Of a DNA stretch of 50,958 bases, positions 1 through 7,476 are shown piece by piece; positions within the stretch are counted from its first letter, which is position 1; every line of letters starts with the position of its first letter. Both the position numbers and the translations under genes were made by a program. Origin of the DNA: an uncultured Eubacteriales bacterium. GTDB lineage: Bacteria > Bacillota > Clostridia > Christensenellales > Aristaeellaceae. The DNA lies in assembly GCA_902761755.1 (NCBI GenBank), contig CACWLP010000012.1, forward strand, positions 1 through 50,958, given 5' to 3'. The notes beneath the pieces are model-generated. The model saw only the letters and a list, made by a program, of their open reading frames with translations, was not told the DNA's origin and searched no databases.

Positions 1-86
1 TTCCTCTTACTCTGTATCGTTTTCAAGGTTCCCGCGCCCCCTCGCTTCGGCCCCTTCCGAAGCCCCCGCTTCGCGAGCGCCTGATT
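1..86 (-). other. Leader of a stable-RNA-like transcript leaving the left edge
   Basis: Read on the minus strand, this stretch lies directly downstream of a strong promoter (87-115) and runs out of the window without an open reading frame. It contains GC-rich hairpins (arms 44-50/57-63, and a second short one at 68-78) and then the words CCTTGAAAAC and GATACAGAG. These resemble the spacer sequences that precede rRNA genes in Firmicutes. An rRNA or tRNA operon just beyond the edge is the best guess. The RNA gene itself is not visible, so this is inference from leader character only. Confidence 0.4.
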
Positions 87-115
87 AGATTACCACAGCC
101 GCACCGCTTTGTCAA
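87..115 (-). promoter_or_regulatory. Strong sigma-A promoter with A-tract UP element
   Basis: On the minus strand a perfect TTGACA (110-115) is followed after 17 bp by TAATCT (87-92). Immediately upstream, 116-150 reads on the minus strand as a run of A-tracts, the usual form of an UP element at rRNA promoters. It drives transcription leftwards, away from the ATP-grasp gene. The rest of 116-222 is AT-rich and shows nothing else. Confidence 0.7.
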
Positions 116-222
116 CACCTTTTTTTATTTATTTTTCGGTCTTTTTTGTTAAATCCGACAGTGTGGAATATCTTGTATCCATAACGTTTTTCCGGTCACA
201 AGATATAGTTTCCGCCGGATTC

Positions 223-251
223 TTGCATTGCGGAGCCGGATAGCGTATAAT
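223..251 (+). promoter_or_regulatory. Sigma-A promoter of the ATP-grasp gene
   Basis: TTGCAT (223-228), a 17 bp spacer and a perfect TATAAT (246-251) lie about 50 bp before the start codon at 303. Nothing else promoter-like lies between it and the divergent promoter at 87-115. Confidence 0.75.
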
Positions 252-302
252 GACAGCGAGGACCGCAGATCCTGATCTTATCGATATTCACGGAGGCGGA
301 AC

Positions 303-1310
303 ATGAGCCGGATCACGTACGTAATAAAGCGCATCGGGAAAATGGATTTCTCCCGGATGCGCGCCACGGCGAAAATGCTGCACAAAAAAACGGGCAAATC
401 CACCCTTTGGCTGCTGGCGGACATGGCGCGGTGCGCCGCCCGGTACAACGCGGGATACATGGACTACAAGATCGCGGAAATGTACCGCCTGAACGACGCC
501 CAGCGGCGCACGGTGATCACCCGGGGCATCAGCAACGAGATCGTGCGCAGAATGAACGACAAGGCGTACTGGCATTTCTTCGACGACAAGACCCAGTTCA
601 ACCAAAAATTCGCCCAATGGGTGAAGCGGGACTGGATCAAAGCCGACGGCGCGCTGACGGCCGACGCGCTCGCTTCCTTTTTAAATGGAAAGGACCGCGT
701 CATTTATAAACCGCTGGAAGGCTCCAGCGGGCAGGGTATCGTGAAATATGAAAAAGAAGAATGGGCCGATCCGGACGCTTTCCTGGCGCAGCTGAAATCC
801 AACGGCCCGGGGATCCTGGAGGAAATGGTGATCCAGCACCCGGAGATGGCGCGGATGTGCCCCACTTCGGTAAACACCGTGCGCATCGCCACGCTGCTGG
901 GCGACAAGCAGGAGGGCATCGTGTACGCCTTCCTGCGCATCGGCAACGGCAAGGTGATGGACAATGTGGACTGCGGCGGCATGGCCGCCCGGGTGGACCT
1001 GGAAACCGGCACGCTCAAAACCGTCGGGGCGGACAAGCAGGGCAACGTATACGAAAAGCATCCCATCACCGGCACGCCCATCATCGGGTTTAGGATCCCG
1101 TTCTTTGAGGAGGCCAAGGAAATGTGCCTGCAGGCCATGCGGGTGGTGCCCCAGGTGCGCTTCGTGGCCTGGGACGTGGCCATCACCGCCGACGGCCCCC
1201 GGTTCATCGAAGGCAATTCCTTCCCCAGCCATGCCGTGCCCCAATTCGCCGCCCACTACCCGGACGGCATCGGCATCATGCCGGAATTCCGGAAATTCCT
1301 GGACATCTGA
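303..1310 (+). CDS. Sugar-transfer associated ATP-grasp protein
   Basis: A 335-residue cytoplasmic protein of the ATP-grasp superfamily, closest in character to the sugar-transfer associated ATP-grasp group, which usually sits with capsule or cell-surface polysaccharide genes. The Gly-rich nucleotide loop is at about residues 135-147 (YKPLEGSSGQG). The metal- and substrate-binding end of the fold is near 287-308 (AWDVAI, then RFIEGN with the typical Glu and Asn). A basic helical N-terminus precedes the fold. The family is expected to ligate a carboxylate to an amine or other nucleophile using ATP, but the substrate cannot be read from the sequence and no glycosyltransferases are nearby to help. 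The start is supported by GGAGG ten bases upstream and by the promoter at 223-251. Confidence 0.9.
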   Translation: MSRITYVIKRIGKMDFSRMRATAKMLHKKTGKSTLWLLADMARCAARYNAGYMDYKIAEMYRLNDAQRRTVITRGISNEIVRRMNDKAYWHFFDDKTQFNQKFAQWVKRDWIKADGALTADALASFLNGKDRVIYKPLEGSSGQGIVKYEKEEWADPDAFLAQLKSNGPGILEEMVIQHPEMARMCPTSVNTVRIATLLGDKQEGIVYAFLRIGNGKVMDNVDCGGMAARVDLETGTLKTVGADKQGNVYEKHPITGTPIIGFRIPFFEEAKEMCLQAMRVVPQVRFVAWDVAITADGPRFIEGNSFPSHAVPQFAAHYPDGIGIMPEFRKFLDI

Positions 1311-1342
1311 CGGCGGGATCAGGCCGATCAAGGAGAGAATCA

Positions 1343-2923
1343 ATGGATATCACGAAAGTCTTATTGGTTTATATGATGCTGACGGTGGGCGCCGCCGCCC
1401 AGGGGACCGCCATGCCCGATCAGCTTCCCACCCCCGCGCCGGCGCCCACGGAAAGCGCCTTTGCGGAGCCGGCGCCAACCCCCGTGCCCTACCAGCCCCT
1501 GGCCGTAGGCGATCGGGGCGAGGAAGTGCGCCGGCTGCAGGAAAAGCTGACGGAGCTGGGATATCTGACCGGCACCATCGACGGCGTATACGGCCAGCAA
1601 ACGAAACGCGCCGTAGCCGCCTTTCAGGAAAACAACGACCTGACCCCGGACGGCAGCGCCGGCGCAAAGACCCTGGCGCTGCTGTACGAAACGGAGCAGG
1701 CTGAAACCAGCGCCGTGCCCCCCGCCGTTGCCCCCCTGGGCGGCGTCACCGTGCCGGTCTATTACGTGGGCCCCGACGGGGCGCTGCTGCGCCGGGTGGA
1801 CGCGGTGTGCCGGGGAGATACGGTGATCTTCGCCAACGACGGATACGCCGGCGAGGGCTTCTCGCTGGCGTCTGATCCCGCCGTGGCCGTATCCGTCAGC
1901 GGCGGCAAGGCGTTCCCCGCCGCGGTGACCTTTTCCTATCAGCAGCAAAGCGGCGCCGCCCAAGCGATGATCCCCGTATCGTACCGCACGGAAAGCGGCG
2001 CGATCCTCGCGGAAACCGTGCTGCGGCCGGAAAAGGCGGGCACCATGCTGGTGGAAGCCGATCTTTCGCTGCTGCCCGCCGGATACCGCCTGATCAGCGC
2101 CGGCACCGTGCAGGCGGACATCGCCGGAAACGGCGCGGTCCGGCCCGAAAAAGTGGAATTCATATGCCAGAGCGAAGCCGAAGCGTGGCAGCCGCCGGAG
2201 GGGACGGCGGCCATCCGGGTGGAATATGTGAACGAAAGCGGCTATCTGCTGGACGCCGCCGTGATCCCCGCCGCCTGGGGCGAGACCGCGCAGGTGTCCG
2301 CCGAAGCTGGGCGCATGGGACAGAACAACCGCCTGCTCTCCCAAACCCCGGTGGCCGTCACGGTGTCGGAAACAGGGGAAGCGGACCCGGTGACCTTCCT
2401 TTGCGCCTACCAGAGCGCAAACCCGGACCCCACCGCCGTTCCGACCCCGACGCCCGCGCCGAGCCCGACACCCGCACCGAGCCCGGCGCCCACGGCAGCC
2501 CCCACGGCGGAGCCTGCTTCCTCCCCGGCGCCGGAGCCCACCGCAGCGCCGACGGCGGAGCCCACCGCGGCGCCCGAACCGCTGCAGGAGGCCGGGGCAT
2601 CCGTGTCGATCAACGGCAGCGCCGCCGCCATTCCCTGGTACCGGGATGCATCCGGGCGGACGATGGTGTGCCTGCGCCTGCTGTGCGAACACGCCGGCTG
2701 GGAGTATGAAGCCAACGCCGCGTTCGATATCCGGGGCCGGACGGTGCTGGCCTTGTGGGATGATGCAGGGGTGCAGACCCTGACGGCGGACGATCAGTCC
2801 TATCGGGAAAACGCCCTGGTATGGCAGGGCGAATTATACGTGGATACCCAGTTCCTTTCCGCGCTGGGCCTGGAAACGGAGGCTGCAGACGGCCTGCTGT
2901 CCGTCAGCTTCCCCCAGGGCTGA
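1343..2923 (+). CDS. Secreted peptidoglycan-binding protein with Pro-rich linker and stalk domain
   Basis: A 526-residue exported protein. The start at 1343 is chosen because AGGAGAG precedes it and a hydrophobic N-terminal segment follows at once (residues about 5-20), although the usual basic n-region is weak. Residues about 50-115 form a PG_binding_1 domain (RLQEKLTELGYL, DGVYGQQTKRAVAAFQ). The middle, about 130-360, has two beta-rich modules of unknown type. Residues about 363-413 are a low-complexity Pro/Ala/Thr/Glu spacer suited to crossing the wall. The C-terminus (about 420-526) resembles the copper-amine-oxidase N-terminal-like stalk domain common in Clostridia surface proteins. It probably binds the cell wall and displays the stalk domain. 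No catalytic domain is visible. It lies 33 bp after the ATP-grasp gene, so co-transcription is possible. Confidence 0.85.
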   Translation: MDITKVLLVYMMLTVGAAAQGTAMPDQLPTPAPAPTESAFAEPAPTPVPYQPLAVGDRGEEVRRLQEKLTELGYLTGTIDGVYGQQTKRAVAAFQENNDLTPDGSAGAKTLALLYETEQAETSAVPPAVAPLGGVTVPVYYVGPDGALLRRVDAVCRGDTVIFANDGYAGEGFSLASDPAVAVSVSGGKAFPAAVTFSYQQQSGAAQAMIPVSYRTESGAILAETVLRPEKAGTMLVEADLSLLPAGYRLISAGTVQADIAGNGAVRPEKVEFICQSEAEAWQPPEGTAAIRVEYVNESGYLLDAAVIPAAWGETAQVSAEAGRMGQNNRLLSQTPVAVTVSETGEADPVTFLCAYQSANPDPTAVPTPTPAPSPTPAPSPAPTAAPTAEPASSPAPEPTAAPTAEPTAAPEPLQEAGASVSINGSAAAIPWYRDASGRTMVCLRLLCEHAGWEYEANAAFDIRGRTVLALWDDAGVQTLTADDQSYRENALVWQGELYVDTQFLSALGLETEAADGLLSVSFPQG

Positions 2924-2961
2924 AGACGGAAGGATCCCAAAAAAGAACGGGGAAAAAAGCA

Positions 2962-3564
2962 ATGAATCGTCAGATCGCCAAAATCGGGGCGGCCACCGTC
3001 ACGGTCACCGTGTTCCTGTTCGCGGTGTGCTTGATCGCGGATTTCCTGTTCGGCTCCTATCTGGTGTGCATGTTCCTGCCCATCGGCTATATCATGACGG
3101 CCGCCGGTTTTCAGCAGGAAAGCAGCGCGGACAGACGCGTGGCCGCCAATACGGGCCTAATCCTGGCGGCGGTTTACGCCGTGCTGATCCTGCTGGTCTA
3201 TTTTGCCCAGACCACCACGGTGCAGCTGGAAGAGCTGAACGAGCAGGCTGCCCGGGTGCTGGATTATCGGAAAGGCGGGCTTTTGTTCAATTACGATCTG
3301 CTGGGCTACGGCATGATGGCGCTTTCCACGTTTTTCATCGGCCTGTCCCTGCAGGCGGACGGCAAAACGGATAAATGGCTGAAATGCCTGCTGATGCTCC
3401 ACGGCGTTTTCTTCCTCGGGTGCTTCTTCCTGCCCATGACGGGCATGTTCACCCATATGGCCGACGGCGGCAGCGGCAAGGGCGGCACATACGCCCTGCT
3501 TTTCTGGTGCGCCTATTTCCTCCCCATCGGCATCCTTTCCTATCTCCACTTCGATAAGAAATAA
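2962..3564 (+). CDS. Polytopic membrane protein of unknown function
   Basis: A 200-residue integral membrane protein with about six hydrophobic segments (near residues 7-29, 33-50, 65-87, 115-135, 142-162 and 172-192). A short polar loop with QLEELNEQAARVLDY lies between the third and fourth segments. There is no motif that assigns a family. The start at 2962 is chosen because the hydrophobic segment begins directly after it and a purine-rich site (GGGGAAAAAAG) precedes it. The longer in-frame opening would overlap the previous gene by about 100 bp. It is 38 bp downstream of the peptidoglycan-binding protein and probably shares its transcript. Confidence 0.8.
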   Translation: MNRQIAKIGAATVTVTVFLFAVCLIADFLFGSYLVCMFLPIGYIMTAAGFQQESSADRRVAANTGLILAAVYAVLILLVYFAQTTTVQLEELNEQAARVLDYRKGGLLFNYDLLGYGMMALSTFFIGLSLQADGKTDKWLKCLLMLHGVFFLGCFFLPMTGMFTHMADGGSGKGGTYALLFWCAYFLPIGILSYLHFDKK

Positions 3565-3575
3565 AGATAAAAAAT

Positions 3576-3654
3576 GCCCTCCCCAAATCGCTTTCTCGGG
3601 GAGGGGGCACGGGGGAGGGACGCTCTTTGGCCCCAAAGAGCGCCCCTCCCCCGT
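3576..3654 (-). repeat. Palindromic 3'-end repeat, copy E1
   Basis: Two adjacent hairpins. The outer one, 3609-3654, has the loop core CTCTTTGG/CCAAAGAG inside G/C-only arms. The inner one, 3576-3607, contains the family core GAGAAAGCG read on the minus strand. On the minus strand the second hairpin is followed by a T-rich run, so the unit can act as a terminator for the synthetase gene. It is in tandem with copy E2. Confidence 0.8.
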
Positions 3655-3691
3655 CTGTATCTTCTCCTATTTTCACTTTGAAAAAAATAAA

Positions 3692-3769
3692 GACCCCCCT
3701 CCCAAAACCGCTTTTTCGGAGGGGGGTCTGGGGGGAACCGCTTTTTGGCCTCAAAAAGCGGTTCCCCCC
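3692..3769 (-). repeat. Palindromic 3'-end repeat, copy E2 (terminator of the synthetase gene)
   Basis: Begins 11 bp past the stop codon of the minus-strand synthetase gene. On that strand it is a hairpin (3730-3769, arms GGGGGGAACCGCTTTTTGG-like), then a second hairpin with GACCCCCCTCC/GGAGGGGGGTC arms (3692-3728), then a T-rich run. This is a good Rho-independent terminator. It has the same two-hairpin plan as E1, E3 and E4. Confidence 0.85.
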
Positions 3770-3780
3770 AGTTTCGTTCC

Positions 3781-6063
3781 TTACAACAGCGCGCGCTGGA
3801 TCTTGCCGCTGGTGGTCTTGGGCAGTTCGTCCTTGAAAACCACGATGCGGGGGTACTTGTAGGGCGCGGTGCGCTGCTTGACGTAATTCTGGATCTCTTT
3901 CGCCAGGGCGTCGGAGGGCTCGGTGCCCTTCACCAGCACGATGCTGGCCTTGACCACCTGGCCGCGGATGGGATCCGGGGCGGCGGAAACGCCGCACTCC
4001 AGCACGTAGGGCAGCTCCATGATGACGGATTCGATCTCGAAAGGCCCGATGCGGTAGCCGGAGGACTTGATCAGATCGTCCACCCGGCCCACATACCAGT
4101 AGTAGCCGTCCTCATCCCGCCAGGCGGTATCGCCGGTGTGATAAAGGCCGTCGTGCCAGTTGCCGTTCACGTTGCGGTCGTCGCTGCCGTAATAGCCGGT
4201 GAGCAGCCCGCACTGGGGGCCTTCGTCGGTATGGATGACGATCTCGCCCACCTCGCCCACGGGCACCGTTTTGCCCTGGGCGTCCACCAGATCCACGTCG
4301 TAAAGGGGCACAGGCTTGCCCATGGAGCCGGGCTTGGGCACCATGCCGGTGAGATTGCCGATGATGACGGCGCTTTCGCTCTGGCCGAAGCCCTCCATGA
4401 TGGAAAGGCCGGTGGCCTCCTTGAACTTCTGGAACACCTCGGGGTTCAGCGCTTCCCCGGCGATGGAGGCGTGGACGATGCTGCTCAGATCGTACTTGCT
4501 CAGATCCTCCTTGATGAGCATGCGGTACATGGTGGGCGGCGCGCAGAACGTCTTGATATCGTACTGCTTGAACAGGGGCAGGATGTCTTCGGCGTGGAAG
4601 CGGTCGAAATCGTAAACGAAGATGGCCGCCTCGCACAGCCACTGGCCGAAGATCTTCCCCCAGCAGGCCTTGGCCCAGCCGGTATCGGAAATGGTCAGGT
4701 GCAGCTTGCCCGGGATCACGTTGTGCCAGAATTTGGCCGTCATGAAATGCCCCAGGGGGTACTTATAGCTGTGGCACACCAGCTTGGGGTATCCGGTGGT
4801 GCCGGAGGTAAAGAACATGAGCATGGGATCGTCCCCGCCGGGGCAGTCCTGGGGCCGGTCGAAATGCGAGGAAAAAACGGTGTATTCGCTGTCAAAATCG
4901 TGCCAGCCCTCCCGGCTGCCGCCGCAGTAAACCAGCGTCTTCACATCGGGGCATTCGGGCAGCGCCTTTTCGATCTCCCCCGCCGCCTGGCCGTGGGAGG
5001 TGGCGATCACGCCGCAGACTTCGCCCGTCTGGAAGCGGTAAATGTAATCCTTGCACAGCAGCTGGTCCGTGGCGGGGATCACCACCACGCCCAGCTTTTC
5101 CATGGCCAGCATGGTGATCCAGAAATGATACTGCCGCCGCAGCACCAGCATCACCCGGTCGCCCCGCTTCAGGCCCAGGGAGCGGTAATAATTCGCCGCC
5201 CGGTTGCTCATTTTGCGCAGCGTCTCGAAGGTGAAGCGCCGCTCCTGCCGGTTGATATCCAGATGCAGCATGGCCATCTGATCGGGATGCTGCTTCGCCA
5301 GCTCGTCCATGACGTCGTAGGCGAAATTGAAGCGGTCGATATCGTGATAATGCACGGAGGTGGGGGTGCCCATTTCGTTGACCGTATAATCCACGAACCG
5401 GTCCGCGATGGTGGCGCGGTGCTCGGCGGCGGGCAGCACGGCCTCGTGGGCGGCGGGGGCCTCCGTTTCCTCGCCGGGGATGACCACCGCCAGGAACACG
5501 CAGTCCTGCCCCTCGGCGGCGATCATGCCGTGGGGGGTGGAGGAATCCAGCAGGATGGAATCCCCGGCCCGCAATGTTTCCGTATGCTCGCCGATCTGCA
5601 CCCGCAGCACGCCGGAAATGATGTAGTCGAATTCCTGGCCGGAGTGGGTGTCGGTATGGATGGGCCGGGCCTGCAATTCCGGATCGTAGGAATAGCGGGT
5701 CATGTAGGGCTCCACCAGGCGCTTGCGGAACAGGGCCGCCAGGTTGCGCATCTGGATACCCCGGTTGTCGGTGGTCAGTTCGCCCTGGCCGTGGCGGGTA
5801 ACAGTATAATTGGAAAGGCGGGGGCTGCTGCCCTCGATCAGGTCCACGATGTCCACGCCGAAGGCAATGGCGCACTTGTGAACGAAGGAGAAGGGCATTT
5901 CCGCGCTGCCGGATTCATAGCGCGCGCAGTCCGCCTCGCTGAACCCGGTCAGGCGGGACAGGTCCGCGGTGGTGTAGCCGGCGATGTCCTTCAGTTCCCG
6001 GATACGGGCGCTCACGTCCCGGAGCATGTCCGGGGCCTGGGGCTTAAAGGAAGCTGCTTCCAT
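3781..6063 (-). CDS. XRE-cupin-acyl-CoA synthetase fusion protein
   Basis: A 760-residue three-part protein. Residues about 14-70 are an XRE-type helix-turn-helix (TTADLSRLTGFSEADCARYE). Residues about 105-195 are a small cupin barrel (THSGQEFDYIISG, then GDSILLDSSTPHG). The rest is an AMP-forming acyl-CoA synthetase of the medium-chain/ACS type. It carries FFTSGTTGYPK near 414, GFGQSES near 559, YHTGD near 644, the hinge GRVDDLIKSSGYRIGP, and the catalytic Lys in TTSGKIQ near 755. The ligase motifs are intact, so it should activate a carboxylic acid to its CoA thioester. The HTH-cupin half may sense a ligand or be a retired regulator. Expression is under the T-box at 6096-6369. GAGGAGGA lies 7-8 bases before the start. 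The divergent neighbour is a 2-oxoacid:ferredoxin oxidoreductase operon, which suggests the acid is related to a 2-oxoacid. The true substrate is unknown. Confidence 0.93.
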   Translation of the reverse strand: MEAASFKPQAPDMLRDVSARIRELKDIAGYTTADLSRLTGFSEADCARYESGSAEMPFSFVHKCAIAFGVDIVDLIEGSSPRLSNYTVTRHGQGELTTDNRGIQMRNLAALFRKRLVEPYMTRYSYDPELQARPIHTDTHSGQEFDYIISGVLRVQIGEHTETLRAGDSILLDSSTPHGMIAAEGQDCVFLAVVIPGEETEAPAAHEAVLPAAEHRATIADRFVDYTVNEMGTPTSVHYHDIDRFNFAYDVMDELAKQHPDQMAMLHLDINRQERRFTFETLRKMSNRAANYYRSLGLKRGDRVMLVLRRQYHFWITMLAMEKLGVVVIPATDQLLCKDYIYRFQTGEVCGVIATSHGQAAGEIEKALPECPDVKTLVYCGGSREGWHDFDSEYTVFSSHFDRPQDCPGGDDPMLMFFTSGTTGYPKLVCHSYKYPLGHFMTAKFWHNVIPGKLHLTISDTGWAKACWGKIFGQWLCEAAIFVYDFDRFHAEDILPLFKQYDIKTFCAPPTMYRMLIKEDLSKYDLSSIVHASIAGEALNPEVFQKFKEATGLSIMEGFGQSESAVIIGNLTGMVPKPGSMGKPVPLYDVDLVDAQGKTVPVGEVGEIVIHTDEGPQCGLLTGYYGSDDRNVNGNWHDGLYHTGDTAWRDEDGYYWYVGRVDDLIKSSGYRIGPFEIESVIMELPYVLECGVSAAPDPIRGQVVKASIVLVKGTEPSDALAKEIQNYVKQRTAPYKYPRIVVFKDELPKTTSGKIQRALL

Positions 6064-6095
6064 GGGGGATTCCTCCTCTGTGCTTGGAACGAATC

Positions 6096-6369
6096 AAAAA
6101 CCCGTCCCAAAGTTTCTGCTTTGAGACGGGCTGATTTTTCAGCTCGCGGTACCACTCAAATTGTGCGCCGTGCGCACCGCTCTTCAGGCTCTTTGCAAAG
6201 CCCTCCGCCCTGACGCGGCGGTCATCGGGGACCCTTACTGCTTTCTGTTCAGGGCCCGGCTCGGGAGCCACAGCATTGGGAGGGCATCCTCACCGGCTTT
6301 CAGCAGCCGCCGGCTCTCTGCATCGGATGGCGAACCCGCCTTCTCCTTCATCGCCTTTGCTATGCGATT
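6096..6369 (-). promoter_or_regulatory. T-box riboswitch leader, likely tRNA-Val specific
   Basis: Reading the minus strand, Stem I starts near 6360, with GGC/GCC base pairs, a kink-turn (GATGAA against CGA), then GGAG (6343-6346) paired with CTCC (6264-6267). The AGAGAG hairpin lies around 6300-6320. The T-box itself, GAGTGGTACCGCG, is at 6145-6157. It is followed by a terminator stem CCCGTC...GACGGG (6101-6130) and a T-run (6096-6100). The three bases that precede the conserved purine beside the CTCC strand read GTG (6269-6271), a valine codon. The bulge sequence TGGT predicts a discriminator base A, which fits tRNA-Val and argues against tRNA-Trp. Uncharged tRNA should therefore allow readthrough into the synthetase gene. 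The class is certain from the sequence; the specifier assignment is good but not proven. Confidence 0.9.
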
Positions 6370-6375
6370 ATGGGT

Positions 6376-6404
6376 AGTGTAGCAGATTTTTTCCCGCTTG
6401 TCAA
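6376..6404 (-). promoter_or_regulatory. Promoter of the T-box leader
   Basis: On the minus strand a perfect TTGACA (6399-6404), a 17 bp spacer and TACACT (6376-6381). Transcription would begin about 6369, just before Stem I of the T-box. Confidence 0.85.
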
Positions 6405-6459
6405 CCGCCTTTCCCCCGTTTTTTTCCGCTGTATACAAAAGAAATACAGCTTCCCGGGA

Positions 6460-6488
6460 TTGACATTTTTGCGCAACCGGAGGATAAT
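6460..6488 (+). promoter_or_regulatory. Promoter of the NTPase-ferredoxin-oxidoreductase operon
   Basis: TTGACA (6460-6465), a 17 bp spacer and GATAAT (6483-6488), divergent from the T-box promoter 56 bp away. No T-box or other leader structure lies between it and the TTG start at 6532, so this operon does not share the tRNA control. Confidence 0.8.
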
Positions 6489-6531
6489 TTATAGAAACGC
6501 GGCGCCCGTCACGGGCGGAAGGGAGGGGCCT

Positions 6532-7218
6532 TTGAAGCGGATCATCGTGATCGCTGGCCATTACGGCAGCGGAAAAACCGAGCTGGCGGTGAGCCTGGCC
6601 ATGCAGCTGTCCGCCGAAAAGGACAGGCTTTTCCCCCGGCTGGCGGTGGTGGATCTGGATATCGCCAACCCCTATTTCCGTTCCCGGGAGCGGATGCAGC
6701 TGCTGCGGGAGCACAGCGTATCCCTCTACGCCGACGCGTTCGATTCCACCGGCACCACGGCGGAGCTGCCCGCCCTGACGGCGGCCCTGCGGGCGCCCCT
6801 GGAGGACGAAGGCTGCCGCACGATCGTGGATCTGGGCGGCAACGACGCCGGAGCCCGGGTGCTCAAGCAGTTTTCCAAGTATTTTCAGGGGGACGGCCAC
6901 GAATTGTGGGCGGTGGTGAATTTCCGACGGTACGAAACCCTCACCGTGGAAAACGCCCGGGCCCACGTGGAGGCCATCCAAAGGGAACTGGACATGCCGG
7001 TGACGGGCCTGGTCAACAACACCCACCTGCTAAGGGAAACCGCGCCGGAGATCCTCCGGGAGGGCTGGGAAAAGGCAAAAGCCCTGTCGGAACAAATGAA
7101 GATCCCCCTGCTGTTCACCTGCTATCCCGCGGGCCTCGTTTCCCCGGAGCAGCTGGCGGGCATCGCCCCGCTGATGCCCCTGGGGCTGTACATGCGGCCC
7201 GCTTACCTGGATAAATAA
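6532..7218 (+). CDS. P-loop NTPase heading the 2-oxoacid oxidoreductase operon
   Basis: A 228-residue cytoplasmic P-loop protein of the MinD/ParA/CobQ-like class. Walker A is GHYGSGKTE at residues 9-17. An Asp-rich VVDLDIANPYFRSRE segment follows near 40-55 and a Walker-B-like IVDLGGNDAG near 100. The start is TTG at 6532. It follows GGGAGGGG and brings the P-loop to the usual distance from the N-terminus, whereas the longer upstream extension would cross the promoter. It is the first gene of the operon with ferredoxin and three oxidoreductase subunits. By analogy with related NTPases it may help cofactor or Fe-S insertion or complex assembly. That role is inference; the family has no firm function. 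Confidence 0.88.
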   Translation: MKRIIVIAGHYGSGKTELAVSLAMQLSAEKDRLFPRLAVVDLDIANPYFRSRERMQLLREHSVSLYADAFDSTGTTAELPALTAALRAPLEDEGCRTIVDLGGNDAGARVLKQFSKYFQGDGHELWAVVNFRRYETLTVENARAHVEAIQRELDMPVTGLVNNTHLLRETAPEILREGWEKAKALSEQMKIPLLFTCYPAGLVSPEQLAGIAPLMPLGLYMRPAYLDK

Positions 7219-7248
7219 CGCATTCGCAAGAAGAAGGGAGAAGAAAGC

Positions 7249-7476
7249 ATGCGGTCATTCAAGCTGGTTTTCCACCCGGAAAGGTGCAAAGGCTGCGAGC
7301 TGTGCCGGAACGCCTGTCCCAAGGACGTGATCGGCATGGCCAAGGAGGTCAACCTGAAAGGCTATCATCCCGCCTGCGCGGTGAATGAAAGCGCCTGCAT
7401 CGGCTGTGCCAGCTGCGCCACCATGTGCCCCGACGGGGCCATCGAAATCTATCTGAAGGAGGAGGGCGACCAATGA
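7249..7476 (+). CDS. 2[4Fe-4S] ferredoxin, delta subunit of the oxidoreductase
   Basis: A 75-residue protein with two classical cluster motifs: Cys13, Cys16, Cys19, Cys23, and Cys50, Cys53, Cys56, Cys60. Such delta subunits (PorD/VorD type) carry electrons between the thiamine-diphosphate site of 2-oxoacid oxidoreductases and the soluble ferredoxin pool. Its stop overlaps the next start (ATGA), which indicates translational coupling with the alpha subunit. AGAAGGGAG precedes the start. Confidence 0.95.
   Translation: MRSFKLVFHPERCKGCELCRNACPKDVIGMAKEVNLKGYHPACAVNESACIGCASCATMCPDGAIEIYLKEEGDQ

Noticed and set aside
3745-6213. An 822-codon plus-strand open frame opposite the synthetase fusion
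   Set aside because: It runs through the terminator repeat and the T-box, which cannot be coding, and has shadow-frame composition.
6268-6272. TGG as a tryptophan specifier for the T-box
   Set aside because: TGG would be followed directly by the CTCC helix without the usual purine, and the bulge TGGT predicts discriminator A rather than the G of bacterial tRNA-Trp. GTG fits both tests.
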